Shown: positions 7,458 through 15,493, numbered from the stretch's first letter. The stretch is 22,685 bases of DNA from an uncultured Collinsella sp. (GCA_902468695.1 CABQZS010000035.1:1-22685); one strand, 5' to 3'. Translations and numbers: made by a program. Notes: generated by a model from the letters alone, not told the origin.

Positions 7458-10274
7458 TTATGCCTCACCTCCTTTGGAGTGCTTGCCAAGCGGAGTGGTA
7501 TCTCCATCATTTATGGCTGTGCTGTCGCTGTCCTGAGATTTATGGTTCGAGCCTATATGCGGCAAGCGGCCCGTGGACTGATCGCCGCCCTTGGCACCAC
7601 GCTCGCTGGCGTTGAGGCCAAACATGTAGCGGGCGGCAGGGATCGCCGCTGTGTGCTCGCGCATCTCGCGGCGCAGGTCCTCGTCCGAAAGCGCCGAGAT
7701 ACGCATCTGGGTGTTGAGGCTCGATCGGATGTACTCGATATTGATAAGCCAGCCGCAAATGGCGATGACCGAGATAATCCAGATGACCAGCAGGATGATC
7801 TTGCCGTTGTTGTCGATGTCAAGGACCGTCGAAAGCACAAAGAGCAACACCTGAACGCCCACCACGGCAGCAAAGCCGCCCTTGATGTAGTACGGATAAC
7901 GGTGCTCAAAAGTCACCGCATGGTCGAGCAGCTCGCGACGGTACGAATCGGAATCGAGCATGACACGCATGGCCGTGCGCAGCGAGTAGCGCTGGCGCGG
8001 CAGGTCATTGGACTCGCAGATCATCATACCGGTCGTGGAAAGCTGCTTATCAAAGAGCAGGTTAAGGTTGAGCAGCAGCGGACGAAGCTGCAACCCGATA
8101 AAGAGCGCCACGATCAGAAACACGCCCAGGATGCACAGGTTAAACAGGTAGTTAAACGAGTACATGCCGCCGACCGTCTCGCGCAGCAGATTGATGCCGT
8201 AGGTAAAGGGCAGCAGTGGGTGCAGCCACTGGAAGAAGCCAGGCATCATTTCGATGGGGTACATGCCCGATGAACCCGGAATCTGCACGATAACCAGAAT
8301 GACGCCGATTGCCTTGCCGATGTGCTTAAACGTAGTGGACAGCGCGTAAATGATGTTGACGTACGTAAACGAGATGGCGATGCCGCCCAGCACGAACAGC
8401 AGCGGGTTGACGCACTGTACGCCAATGACCAGATCACCCACCGTAACGATGATGGCCTGCAACGCGCCCAGGATCACCATGAGCAACCAGCGGCCAAAGT
8501 AGCCTTGGCGCGCCGTAAAGCTGCCAACACCTTCACGGTCGACCTCGAGCTTGTAGATGGCGATGAGCACATAGCCGCCCACCCAAAGCGCCAGATTGGT
8601 GTAGAAGGGAGCGATGCCCGAGCCAAAGCTCTTGACCGGATAGATCGACTTGGACGTCAGCTCGACCGGAGAGGCCATGAAATCTGCCACGTCATTGACA
8701 TCGACGCCCATAAGGTCGGCGAGCTCGCCCATAGACTCAGAGGTCTGCAGCGCCGCGATGTCATTGGCTGCGGTCGCAAGCTTGTCCTGGACCTTGGCAA
8801 GCGAGGAATCGGTCTGGGACAGCGTGGTCTTGGCCTGGCCGAGCGTAGCGTTAAGCTGCGAAAGCGTACCGCGCGCGCTTGCAATCGTGGGCGTGAGGCC
8901 AGATACAATTCCCGTCAGATCGCCCGAAACGGCGGCAAAGGAATCGAGCGCGCTCGAGGCCTTCGGCAGCGCGTTTTGGCCCAGGCTTGTTTGGGCCTGG
9001 CCAAGGTTGGTCGCACCGGTCTGGATTGCGTTATTGATAGCGTCACTGGCGCCCGAAACAGCCGCGGCGTCATTCGCCATGGCGCTCGACTGCGCGGACA
9101 GACCGTCCTTGATGCTCTGCAACTTCTCGTTCTGCTCACGGAGCGTATTGATGGTCGATACAATGCGCGCGTCAATTTCCTCGGAACCTGTCGACGTGTC
9201 ATTGGCGAGAATCTCCAAGTGCCCGATAACGGCCTTATTGTGGTCGATCGTCGCTTGGAGAGACTCGAGCGAGTTGTCGATACGGGTGGTCGTAGATGTG
9301 ACCGTGCCCGTCAGCTTGCCGATGGCAGCGTTCGCAGAGGCCGACGTCTTGGTGAGCGCAAGGCTGCCTTCCGAGAGTGCCTTGGAGAGCGAGGCGATAG
9401 AGTTGCCCGCCGTGGTGCGAGCTTCACCCAGCAGGTCGTTGCCCTGAGAGATCGCTTGCGTCAGTGACGGCGCCTGACCCTGCAGGCCGGCAAGTGCCGC
9501 ATCAGCCGAGGCGATAGCGCCGCTCGTCTTATCGATGGCGGCATTCATGTCGCCAATCGAATCACGCACCTCGCCCAAGGTATCAGATGCTTCGGACACC
9601 GAACCAGCCAGCGAATCCTGGGTCTGGGTCGTTTTGTCCTTTAAATCGACTCCGGCATCCTTGGCAATACTGGCAACGGTCTCGCCCACCGTGGAGACAA
9701 ATTCCGAGTTGATCTGCTCCTCGATGGTGCTTGCACCGGTGTCGGTAACCTTGGGCGCAATAGCGCTCTTCTTCTCATTGACGTAGTACGTAAGCTTGGG
9801 CTGATGGTAGTTGCCGTCGAGCATCGAAACCAGGTTATCCGAGAAGTTCTTGGGGACTACGATGGCCGCATAGTACTCACCGCTCTCGACGCCCTCCTTG
9901 GCATCGGCCGCAGAATCGACGAAGGTCCAGCCCAGCTGATCGTTCTCCTTGAGCTGATCGACGACCTGATCGCCCGCGTTGAGCTCGCCCACCAGGTCGT
10001 TTTGGGTGCCCCGATCGTTGTTGGCGATGGCAATCTTGATGCCCTGGGTGTTTCCGTACGGATCCCAGTTGGCCACGATGTTGTACCAGGCATACAGCGA
10101 GGGAATAACGCACACGCCAAGGGTAACCACCAAGGCGACGGGGTTCACAAGCAGTCGCTTAATGTCGCGCTTGAATATCGCAAAGGAGACCTTTGCGTTG
10201 GATAGTTTGCTGCCGAGACTCACGCTTGGACCATCCATCCTGTCGTTGAATCGAATCGTACTATCGACAACCAT
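7458..10274 (-). CDS. YhgE/Pip domain membrane protein (first of tandem pair, with C-terminal extension)
   Basis: A 938-residue paralogue of the downstream protein. The N-terminal helix (about 45-66) leads into WYNIVANWDPYGNTQGIKIAI (about 63-83). A long helical extracytoplasmic region (about 90-540) includes many Ser/Ala/Leu heptad-like stretches. A C-terminal block of membrane helices carries YPIEMMPGFFQWLHPLLPFTYGI. Unlike the partner it continues about 190 residues further: a cytoplasmic-looking segment, two more helices (near 800-850) and a charged tail ending HSKGGEA. The start is uncertain: ATG 10274 has no ribosome site, and ATG 10238 (MDGPSVSL) has AGG directly against it. A leader of about 50 nt follows the predicted promoter at 10330-10358. 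The last codons contain the next gene's ribosome site, so the two are co-translated and could form a heteromer. Confidence 0.88.
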   Translation of the reverse strand: MVVDSTIRFNDRMDGPSVSLGSKLSNAKVSFAIFKRDIKRLLVNPVALVVTLGVCVIPSLYAWYNIVANWDPYGNTQGIKIAIANNDRGTQNDLVGELNAGDQVVDQLKENDQLGWTFVDSAADAKEGVESGEYYAAIVVPKNFSDNLVSMLDGNYHQPKLTYYVNEKKSAIAPKVTDTGASTIEEQINSEFVSTVGETVASIAKDAGVDLKDKTTQTQDSLAGSVSEASDTLGEVRDSIGDMNAAIDKTSGAIASADAALAGLQGQAPSLTQAISQGNDLLGEARTTAGNSIASLSKALSEGSLALTKTSASANAAIGKLTGTVTSTTTRIDNSLESLQATIDHNKAVIGHLEILANDTSTGSEEIDARIVSTINTLREQNEKLQSIKDGLSAQSSAMANDAAAVSGASDAINNAIQTGATNLGQAQTSLGQNALPKASSALDSFAAVSGDLTGIVSGLTPTIASARGTLSQLNATLGQAKTTLSQTDSSLAKVQDKLATAANDIAALQTSESMGELADLMGVDVNDVADFMASPVELTSKSIYPVKSFGSGIAPFYTNLALWVGGYVLIAIYKLEVDREGVGSFTARQGYFGRWLLMVILGALQAIIVTVGDLVIGVQCVNPLLFVLGGIAISFTYVNIIYALSTTFKHIGKAIGVILVIVQIPGSSGMYPIEMMPGFFQWLHPLLPFTYGINLLRETVGGMYSFNYLFNLCILGVFLIVALFIGLQLRPLLLNLNLLFDKQLSTTGMMICESNDLPRQRYSLRTAMRVMLDSDSYRRELLDHAVTFEHRYPYYIKGGFAAVVGVQVLLFVLSTVLDIDNNGKIILLVIWIISVIAICGWLINIEYIRSSLNTQMRISALSDEDLRREMREHTAAIPAARYMFGLNASERGAKGGDQSTGRLPHIGSNHKSQDSDSTAINDGDTTPLGKHSKGGEA

Positions 10275-10329
10275 TGTAGTAGGCGCTTTAACGTCTCAAA
10301 GCACAATGGTGCTGAGTTTTGCGGGTAGC

Positions 10330-10365
10330 AATATACTACGAAGATGAGTTAGCGTACAGATGTAC
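10330..10365 (-). promoter_or_regulatory. yhgE operon promoter with overlapping palindromic operator candidate
   Basis: On the minus strand TGTACG (10353-10358) and TATATT (10330-10335) are separated by 17 bp, giving a transcription start near 10323. The perfect palindrome GTACA-TC-TGTAC (10354-10365) overlaps the -35 box, a classic repressor position. The short symmetric shape suits a TetR-type regulator, a class often linked to yhgE genes, but none is encoded in the window. Confidence 0.5.
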
Positions 10366-10412
10366 AGTATCTTAAATTTCAGCAGGTCACAAAACCACAA
10401 CCCGCACAAATA

Positions 10413-10441
10413 AATGATCCCTTGGGGACGAAGGGATCATT
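10413..10441. repeat. Hairpin, palindromic-element family copy 2
   Basis: Perfect 11-bp arms AATGATCCCTT/AAGGGATCATT enclose the loop GGGGACG. It shares TGATCCCTT(A/G)GGGACG(G/A)AGG with 1102-1121. On the minus strand the stem is followed by TATTTG, so it could also act as a weak second terminator for htpG. Confidence 0.65.
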
Positions 10442-10450
10442 CAAAAGGAA

Positions 10451-10518
10451 ACGAGAGTGGAAAATCTCCCACTTCAAGCCCGCATTCGAGCCAAAAGTGG
10501 GAGATTATCCACTCTCGT
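10451..10518 (-). terminator. Long hairpin after htpG, possible terminator or repeat
   Basis: Arms 10451-10474 and 10495-10518 match at 23 of 24 positions around a 20-nt loop. On the minus strand it starts 31 nt after the htpG stop and is followed by the moderately T-rich TTTCCTTTTG. The arm length exceeds a normal terminator, so it may be a dispersed repeat reused for termination. Confidence 0.5.
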
Positions 10519-10549
10519 TCTAATCTAGCTACGGTGCCGTATCCCCGAA

Positions 10550-12574
10550 CTACATCAAGTTGCAGACAGCCGCCGCGAAGGCCACGGGGTCCTCGGGGAG
10601 GATGCCCTCGACCAGCAGAGCCTGGTCATAGAGCAGACCGGAGTACTGCTTGATCTTGTCGGCGTCGCCCGCCTTCTGAGCAGCGACGAGCTTGGCAAAG
10701 ACCGGGTGCTTGGCGTTGAGCTCGAGCACGCGCTGGCTCTTGGGCATGCCGTCGGGCGCGCCCTCGGGTCCCTTCTGGAGTACCTTCTCCATCTCAAGCG
10801 AAAGCGGACCCTCGGTGGTGATGCAAGCGGGGGCATCGGTCAGGCGCGCGGAGACGGCAACTTTCTCGACCTTGTCACCGAGTGCCTCCTTCATAGCGCT
10901 AAAGAGGTCCTCGTTTTCCTTGGTGGCGTCCTCGGCCTCCTTCTTCTCATCCTCGGTCGCTAGGTCAAGATCACCGGTCGCGACGTTCTTGAGCTCCAGA
11001 TGACGATCCTCGACCTCGGGCTCGGCACCGTCGGCCACAGCCTTCTCGGCAGCCTCGCGGGCAGCATCGTCCTCGTAGATCTTGGGCATATCGGCGGCAA
11101 CGTACTCACGCATAGCCTGGAACGTGAACTCATCCACATCCTGCGTCAGCAGCAGCACGTCATAACCGCGGTCGAGCACGCCCTTTACCACGGGCATCTT
11201 GGCCAAGCGCTCACGCGAGTCACCGGCGGCGTAGTAGATGGCCTTCTGATCCTCGGGCATGCCCTTGGCATACTCGGCAAGGGTAATCATCTTCTGTTCC
11301 TTGGCAGACCAGAACAGCAGCAGGTCGGCGAGCTCATCGGCCTTCATGCCATAGCTCGAGTAGATGCCGTACTTAAGGCCGCGGCCAAAGTTCTCAAAGA
11401 ACTTCTCGTAGGCCTCGCGGTCGTTGTCACGCATATCCTCAAGGTCGGCGGTGATCTTCTTCTCGACACGCTTGGCGATAGCCTTGAGCTGACGGTTCTG
11501 CTGCAGCGTCTCGCGCGAGATGTTGAGCGACACGTCGGCGGAATCCACGACGCCGCGGACAAAGTTGTAGTAGTCGGGCAGCAGGTCGTCGCACTTCTCC
11601 ATAATCAGAACGTTGGAGCTGTAGAGCGCCAGGCCCTTCTCGTAGTCCTTGCTGTACAGATCGAACGGCGCGCGACCCGGCACAAACAGCAGGGCGTCAT
11701 ACTCGAGCGTGCCCTCGGCATGGAAGCTGATGGTGCGCGCAGGATCGTCAAAGTCGTGGAACGTGGACTTGTAGAACTCGTCGTAGTCCTTCTGCTCGAC
11801 ATCGGAGCTGCGCTTCTTCCAGATCGGTGTCATGGAATTGACGGTCTCGAGCTCCTGGTAGTCCTCGTACTCGGGCTTGTAATCGTCGCCGGCGTCCTCG
11901 GGCTTGGGTTTCTGGCGGCTCTTGGACACCATCATCTGAATCGGGTAGCGCACATAGTTGCTGTACTGCTGAATCAGGCTCTTGAGGCCCCACTCGGTCA
12001 GGAAGCGATCGTAGGTCTCGGCCTCGCCGTCGGCATCGAGCTTCTCATTCTCGCGCAGCGTCAGGATGACATCGGTACCGTGCTCGGCGCGCTCGCCGTC
12101 CTCGATGGTGTAGCCCTCAAGACCGTCGGATTCCCACACATGGGCGACATCCTCGCCATAGGCGCGGCTGACGACCTTCACATGACTGGCAACCATAAAA
12201 GCCGAGTAGAAGCCCACGCCAAACTGACCGATGATGTCGACATCCGAACCCTGCTGCTCGGCGTTTTCGGTCTTAAACTCCTCGGAGCCGGAATGGGCGA
12301 TGGTGCCCAGATTGCGCTCGAGCTCCTCGGCGGTCATGCCAATGCCGTTATCCGAGATGGTAATGGTGCGGGCGTCTTTATCAAAGGAGACGCGAATGGC
12401 CAGGTCGCCCTGGTCGATCTTGACGCTCGGGTCCTGCAGGCTCTTAAAGTTGAGCTTGTCGACGGCGTCGCTCGCGTTAGAGATAAGCTCGCGCAGGAAG
12501 ATTTCCTTATTGGTGTAGATGGAGTTGATCATGAGGTCGAGCAGTTTTTTGCTCTCGGTCTTAAATTGACGCAT
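10550..12574 (-). CDS. htpG: Molecular chaperone HtpG (Hsp90)
   Basis: An ATP-dependent cytoplasmic chaperone that works as a dimer on late folding intermediates. The 674-residue product is somewhat longer than typical bacterial HtpG (about 620-650). The N-terminal GHKL ATPase shows LRELISNASDAVDKL (catalytic Glu 29, Asn 33), ISDNGIGM (Asp 75) and IGQFGVGFYSAFMVA (about 115-129). The middle domain carries the GVVDSADVSLNISRE block and the catalytic Arg region RETLQQNRQLKAI. The C-terminal domain includes SARLTDAPACI and a dimerisation end. Extra length comes partly from an acidic and Ala-rich linker around residues 495-530. ATG 12574 has GAAAGGA about 8 nt upstream. It is followed by two hairpins and looks monocistronic. 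No CIRCE or HAIR heat-shock operator was found upstream. Confidence 0.97.
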   Translation of the reverse strand: MRQFKTESKKLLDLMINSIYTNKEIFLRELISNASDAVDKLNFKSLQDPSVKIDQGDLAIRVSFDKDARTITISDNGIGMTAEELERNLGTIAHSGSEEFKTENAEQQGSDVDIIGQFGVGFYSAFMVASHVKVVSRAYGEDVAHVWESDGLEGYTIEDGERAEHGTDVILTLRENEKLDADGEAETYDRFLTEWGLKSLIQQYSNYVRYPIQMMVSKSRQKPKPEDAGDDYKPEYEDYQELETVNSMTPIWKKRSSDVEQKDYDEFYKSTFHDFDDPARTISFHAEGTLEYDALLFVPGRAPFDLYSKDYEKGLALYSSNVLIMEKCDDLLPDYYNFVRGVVDSADVSLNISRETLQQNRQLKAIAKRVEKKITADLEDMRDNDREAYEKFFENFGRGLKYGIYSSYGMKADELADLLLFWSAKEQKMITLAEYAKGMPEDQKAIYYAAGDSRERLAKMPVVKGVLDRGYDVLLLTQDVDEFTFQAMREYVAADMPKIYEDDAAREAAEKAVADGAEPEVEDRHLELKNVATGDLDLATEDEKKEAEDATKENEDLFSAMKEALGDKVEKVAVSARLTDAPACITTEGPLSLEMEKVLQKGPEGAPDGMPKSQRVLELNAKHPVFAKLVAAQKAGDADKIKQYSGLLYDQALLVEGILPEDPVAFAAAVCNLM

Positions 12575-12660
12575 GTGCAGTCCTTTCGCGCTACCCCCGT
12601 CCGCAAAAACGGCCCGGTCGCCCGAGCCGCATCGCAGACCTGCTATGTTCAGACTTAGAT

Positions 12661-12712
12661 TTTATAACCCATTAGCGCGCATATATACATACGGAATCGA
12701 AAAACTGTATGT
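12661..12712 (-). promoter_or_regulatory. Candidate htpG promoter with flanking inverted repeat
   Basis: On the minus strand TGTATA (12684-12689) and TATAAA (12661-12666) are 17 bp apart, predicting a leader of about 78 nt. An ACATAC-N14-GTATGT inverted repeat (12687-12712) overlaps and lies just upstream of the -35 box. Hexamers are imperfect and the repeat is short, so this is tentative. Confidence 0.4.
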
Positions 12713-12740
12713 CTAAGCGCTCCGATGCGCCAATTGCCAA

Positions 12741-12785
12741 GGAGTGTCCCCAACTGCCGGCAGAAAAGGAACGTCCCTATCTGCC
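12741..12785. repeat. Pair of 18-bp direct repeats at the GNAT gene end
   Basis: GGAGTGTCCCCAACTGCC (12741-12758) and GGAACGTCCCTATCTGCC (12768-12785) match at 14 of 18 positions. Between them lies the palindrome CTGCCGGCAG (12754-12763). The second copy contains the GNAT stop codon and last two codons. A related TTAGGGACAGA string occurs at 13308-13318, next to the cpsB end. Confidence 0.5.
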
Positions 12786-13280
12786 ACCCTCGACCCGCTT
12801 GGCCATCCAGGCGTGGGGCTGACCTTCATCCTCGTAATCTACCGGCGCGATCTGCGCGTAACCCGCCTTGGCATAGAGTGGCAGCACGTATTCCTGCGCA
12901 TGCAGTTTTATGAGCTTGGCACCGGCATCACACGCGGCGGCATCACTGGCCTCGACGATCTTGCTCGCCAGACCGCGACGGCGCATGCTCGGCAGCACAG
13001 CCACACGCCCCATAATATAGGTCTCCCCCGCCGCGACGCCTTCGTCCAAGTCGCACGCCGGCGACACCGGAGCCTCTGCGTCAGCCGCGCGCTCAAGCTC
13101 TTCGGGAAACACGCGCGAGCAACCGGCAAGCTCGCCGTCTACATAGAGCGTCACATGAATGCAGTTCTGATCCTCGTCGATAGCGTCGAACTCATTCTCG
13201 TAGCCCTGCTCGTCCATAAAAACGACGCGGCGCACCAACGCCGCGTCATCAAAGCATCCCGTCTTAAGTTGGATATCCAT
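12777..13280 (-). CDS. GNAT family N-acetyltransferase (YjcF/ElaA-like)
   Basis: A 167-residue cytoplasmic acetyltransferase using acetyl-CoA; the acceptor is unknown. It shows the family layout: RRVVFMDEQGYENEFDAIDE (about 17-36), as in YjcF-like proteins that begin with a VF..EQ block, then ATLYVDGE-type strand, the acetyl-CoA motif IMGRVAVLPSMRRRGLASKIV (about 89-109), LHAQEYVLPLYAKAGY (about 126-141) and a C-terminal EDEGQPHAWMAK (about 150-161). The frame allows an ATG at 13298, but ATG 13280 is preferred because GAAAGGG precedes it with normal spacing. It is 39 bp downstream of cpsB and could be the last gene of that transcript, although acetylation of a polysaccharide precursor is only a guess. 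The stop codon lies in a repeat (12768-12785). Confidence 0.88.
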   Translation of the reverse strand: MDIQLKTGCFDDAALVRRVVFMDEQGYENEFDAIDEDQNCIHVTLYVDGELAGCSRVFPEELERAADAEAPVSPACDLDEGVAAGETYIMGRVAVLPSMRRRGLASKIVEASDAAACDAGAKLIKLHAQEYVLPLYAKAGYAQIAPVDYEDEGQPHAWMAKRVEGGR

Positions 13281-13319
13281 GGCTGCCCTTTCATTCAATG
13301 CGAACGTTAGGGACAGATT

Positions 13320-13970
13320 TTAGCGAAAATGAGCTCCGCGCACGCTAAACTTCGCGCGAGCCTTCGCCAGGCAATCGTAATGACCCACGTTATGGGCATC
13401 GCTCGCGATGAAACTGTACAGGTTCTGATCAAACAGACGCTGTGCCGGCTTTTTCTCGCGACCAAAGCGACCGCCGGCAATAAAGTCCGCCGAAGCCTGC
13501 AGCTTGCAGCCCATATCGACCAGACGCTCCGCCACGCTTACATCCTTTTGAACCGCACGATAGCGCTCAGGATGAGCGATGATCACCTGGTAGCCACGGC
13601 ACTGCAAATCGTAAATCGTGTTCTCGTACTCTCTAAACGCATACGCATCGGCATGCGTCGAAAGCTCGAGCAGAAACTCGTTGGTCCCATCGAAATGCAA
13701 GTGCTCCGCGGCATCGATACCAAGCTCAACGAGCTTTCGATGGTTGACCTCGAAGCCCATCTGGAGCGGAAAACCGTCAGCGTTATCACGCAGCAGCTCA
13801 AAGGCATCCCACATCTTGTCGTAATCAAAATAGGGATCACGGCAGTGAGGAGTACAAACGATTCTGGTTACACCGGCCCGCTTGGCAGCCTCGAGCATCG
13901 CCAAGCTCTCATCGAGATCGGCGGCGCCGTCGTCTACACCCGGCAAGATATGGCAATGAATGTCACGCAT
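13320..13970 (-). CDS. cpsB: CpsB/CapC-type tyrosine-protein phosphatase (PHP family)
   Basis: A 216-residue metal-dependent phosphatase that removes phosphate from the tyrosine cluster of the partner BY-kinase. Metal ligands are visible as DIHCHILPGVDDGA (His 5, His 7, near Asp 13-14), CTPH (His 42), FEVN (Glu 74), IAHPERY (His 133) and SDAHN (Asp 191, His 193), the complete PHP set. The usual length is about 240-255 residues, so it is slightly short. ATG 13970 follows AAGG at about 8 nt, weak but the only start that keeps the RDIHCHILPG opening. It follows cpsD by 17 bp, in the order cpsC-cpsD-cpsB. The product closes the phosphorylation cycle in capsule or exopolysaccharide export systems. 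Confidence 0.93.
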   Translation of the reverse strand: MRDIHCHILPGVDDGAADLDESLAMLEAAKRAGVTRIVCTPHCRDPYFDYDKMWDAFELLRDNADGFPLQMGFEVNHRKLVELGIDAAEHLHFDGTNEFLLELSTHADAYAFREYENTIYDLQCRGYQVIIAHPERYRAVQKDVSVAERLVDMGCKLQASADFIAGGRFGREKKPAQRLFDQNLYSFIASDAHNVGHYDCLAKARAKFSVRGAHFR

Positions 13971-13987
13971 AGGTCAGCCTTAATCAA

Positions 13988-14725
13988 CTAAACGTTTGCT
14001 CGGTTGGTGAAGATGCCCTTTTTGGAAGTCCCCTGATCGTCGGAGCCCTTCTTCACCTTCTTACCGTCCTTAGTGTAGTAGGAGTAGTAGTACTCGCTGG
14101 TCTCGGTCTCGCAGTAGTTCATAACGGTACCGATGAGCTTGACCTTCTCGGACTTCTTAAGCTGACCGATGGCGTTGAGCGCCTCCTCGCGCTTGGTGAA
14201 ATCCTCACGCACGACAAAAAGCGCACCGTCGGTCAGACTTGCGATCTCGGCAGCATCGATGAAGGTGCCGACCGGGGGAGCGTCAAAGATGACGTACTGG
14301 AACTTGGCGGACAGTGCCTTTACCAGCTTGGCAAAGCGGTGAGAAACGATGATGTCGGCAGGATTGGGAATATGCGGCTCGGCATCGAGGAAGTAGAAGT
14401 TCTTCTGCCCCGTCTCGACAATCGCCTGGTCAATAGAAACCTGCTCGGAAAGGACTGCATAGAGTCCGCCGCGGGAGCGGACGCCGAGCATATCGGCAAG
14501 GGACCTGCGACGCATATCAGCCTCGACCAGCAGGACGCTCTTGCCGCTGGTGGCGATAGCCTGGGCAAGGTTGATGGAAACCGTAGACTTGCCCTCGTTG
14601 GGAATCGAGGACGTAACGGTGATGGTGCGAATGGGGTCGTCCACGCTCGCAAAGCGGATGTTGGCCAGAAGGGTCTTGGCGGCATTCTGTACAACGAGCT
14701 TATCGGTGTTCTTTGCCTTAGCCAT
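13988..14725 (-). CDS. cpsD: CpsD/CapB-type bacterial tyrosine kinase
   Basis: A 245-residue BY-kinase that autophosphorylates on C-terminal tyrosines when activated by its membrane partner. It has a Walker A SSIPNEGKST (about 39-48), Walker A' VLLVEADMRR (about 64-73), and Walker B YVIFDAPPV (about 144-152). The tyrosine cluster YYYSYY lies at about 212-217, followed by a Lys-rich tail. ATG 14725 has AAAGGTGG upstream, located in the last codons of cpsC, so the genes are translationally linked (2-bp gap). The set matches Gram-positive capsule regulators, in which kinase and membrane activator are separate proteins. No sugar-assembly genes are in this window. Confidence 0.95.
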   Translation of the reverse strand: MAKAKNTDKLVVQNAAKTLLANIRFASVDDPIRTITVTSSIPNEGKSTVSINLAQAIATSGKSVLLVEADMRRRSLADMLGVRSRGGLYAVLSEQVSIDQAIVETGQKNFYFLDAEPHIPNPADIIVSHRFAKLVKALSAKFQYVIFDAPPVGTFIDAAEIASLTDGALFVVREDFTKREEALNAIGQLKKSEKVKLIGTVMNYCETETSEYYYSYYTKDGKKVKKGSDDQGTSKKGIFTNRANV

Positions 14726-14727
14726 GC

Positions 14728-15384
14728 CTATTTACCACCTTTCATAGCCGGAATTCGGCCAACAACGGGAATGCCCAGGAGCTCTTCTGCCTCTTCTGCA
14801 CCGCGGATGCGGGTGTTGAGCATGTCTGCCAAAACGACATAGGCAACTGCGATAAAGATGCCCGCGAGGAACGCGACAGCAACGTACAGCATACGCTTGG
14901 GACCGCTGGGGGCTTCGGGGGTCTTAGCCTCGTCGATAACGTTGATGCTCTGGGCAGCGCCGACGTTCTGAGCGACCGTACTCACCGAGCTGGCCATGGC
15001 CTTTGCGACCTTAGCCGTCTCCTTGGCATCGGTGCCGGTAACCGAAAGCGTAATGACACGCGTGGTGGTCTCGGAGGAAACAGACACCTTGTAGTCATCC
15101 AGATCGGTGAGGCCCAGTTCATTGGCTGCGCCGCTCTTAACGCTATCGCTATCCAGCAGCGTGGCGATATCGTTGGAAAGCATCTGACTCGCCGAGAGAT
15201 CGTTGTAGCTCATCTGACCGCTATCGTCGGTCTTGGCGAGAATGTACATGCTCGTCGTCGCGGTATAGGTGTTGTCCATCGCAACGAAGGACACGATGCC
15301 CATGGCGATCGCGCAGACCACCGGAAGGGTGATGACCAGCTGAAGGTGCTTCTTAAGCAGCTGGAACAGTTCGAGAAGGGTCAT
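14728..15384 (-). CDS. cpsC: CpsC/Wzz-type polysaccharide chain-length protein, kinase activator
   Basis: A 218-residue inner-membrane protein of the Wzz/chain-length-determinant family, which recruits and activates the cytoplasmic kinase and influences polysaccharide polymer length. Helices lie at about 17-36 and 165-187; the intervening segment is extracytoplasmic. The Pro-rich PEAPSGPKR just before helix 2 (about 156-164) matches the conserved Wzz motif. A short cytoplasmic tail ending RIPAMKGGK probably contacts CpsD. ATG 15384 has GAAAGG about 8 nt upstream. It is the first gene of the cpsCDB operon, with promoter candidates at 15463-15493. Confidence 0.92.
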   Translation of the reverse strand: MTLLELFQLLKKHLQLVITLPVVCAIAMGIVSFVAMDNTYTATTSMYILAKTDDSGQMSYNDLSASQMLSNDIATLLDSDSVKSGAANELGLTDLDDYKVSVSSETTTRVITLSVTGTDAKETAKVAKAMASSVSTVAQNVGAAQSINVIDEAKTPEAPSGPKRMLYVAVAFLAGIFIAVAYVVLADMLNTRIRGAEEAEELLGIPVVGRIPAMKGGK

Positions 15385-15462
15385 GCAGCTTGCCTTTCAT
15401 TTCCCCAGTTCGGATTGACAAAACTGTCCGTATGTTATCGCATCTTTTTACCGAGACCAAAC

Positions 15463-15493
15463 TCTATACATAAGAAACAGGCTCTCCTGTAAA
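15463..15493 (-). promoter_or_regulatory. Candidate cps promoter with palindromic site
   Basis: On the minus strand TTTACA (15488-15493) and TATAGA (15463-15468) are 19 bp apart, slightly long. ACAGG-N4-CCTGT (15477-15490) is a perfect 5-bp inverted repeat touching the -35 box. It is the best promoter in the 195-bp gap before cpsC, with a leader of about 75 nt. Confidence 0.4.

Noticed and set aside
5094..8273. A 1059-codon open frame on the plus strand
   Set aside because: It is antisense to both yhgE genes, has no domain-like content, is rich in His, Arg, Asp and Gly typical of the reverse strand of GC-rich genes, and lacks a ribosome site.
11000..12658. A 552-codon plus-strand frame
   Set aside because: It is the mirror of htpG and has no recognisable motif.
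12575..12776. CIRCE or HAIR heat-shock operator for htpG
   Set aside because: Neither TTAGCACTC-N9-GAGTGCTAA nor CTTGAGT-N7-ACTCAAG is present.
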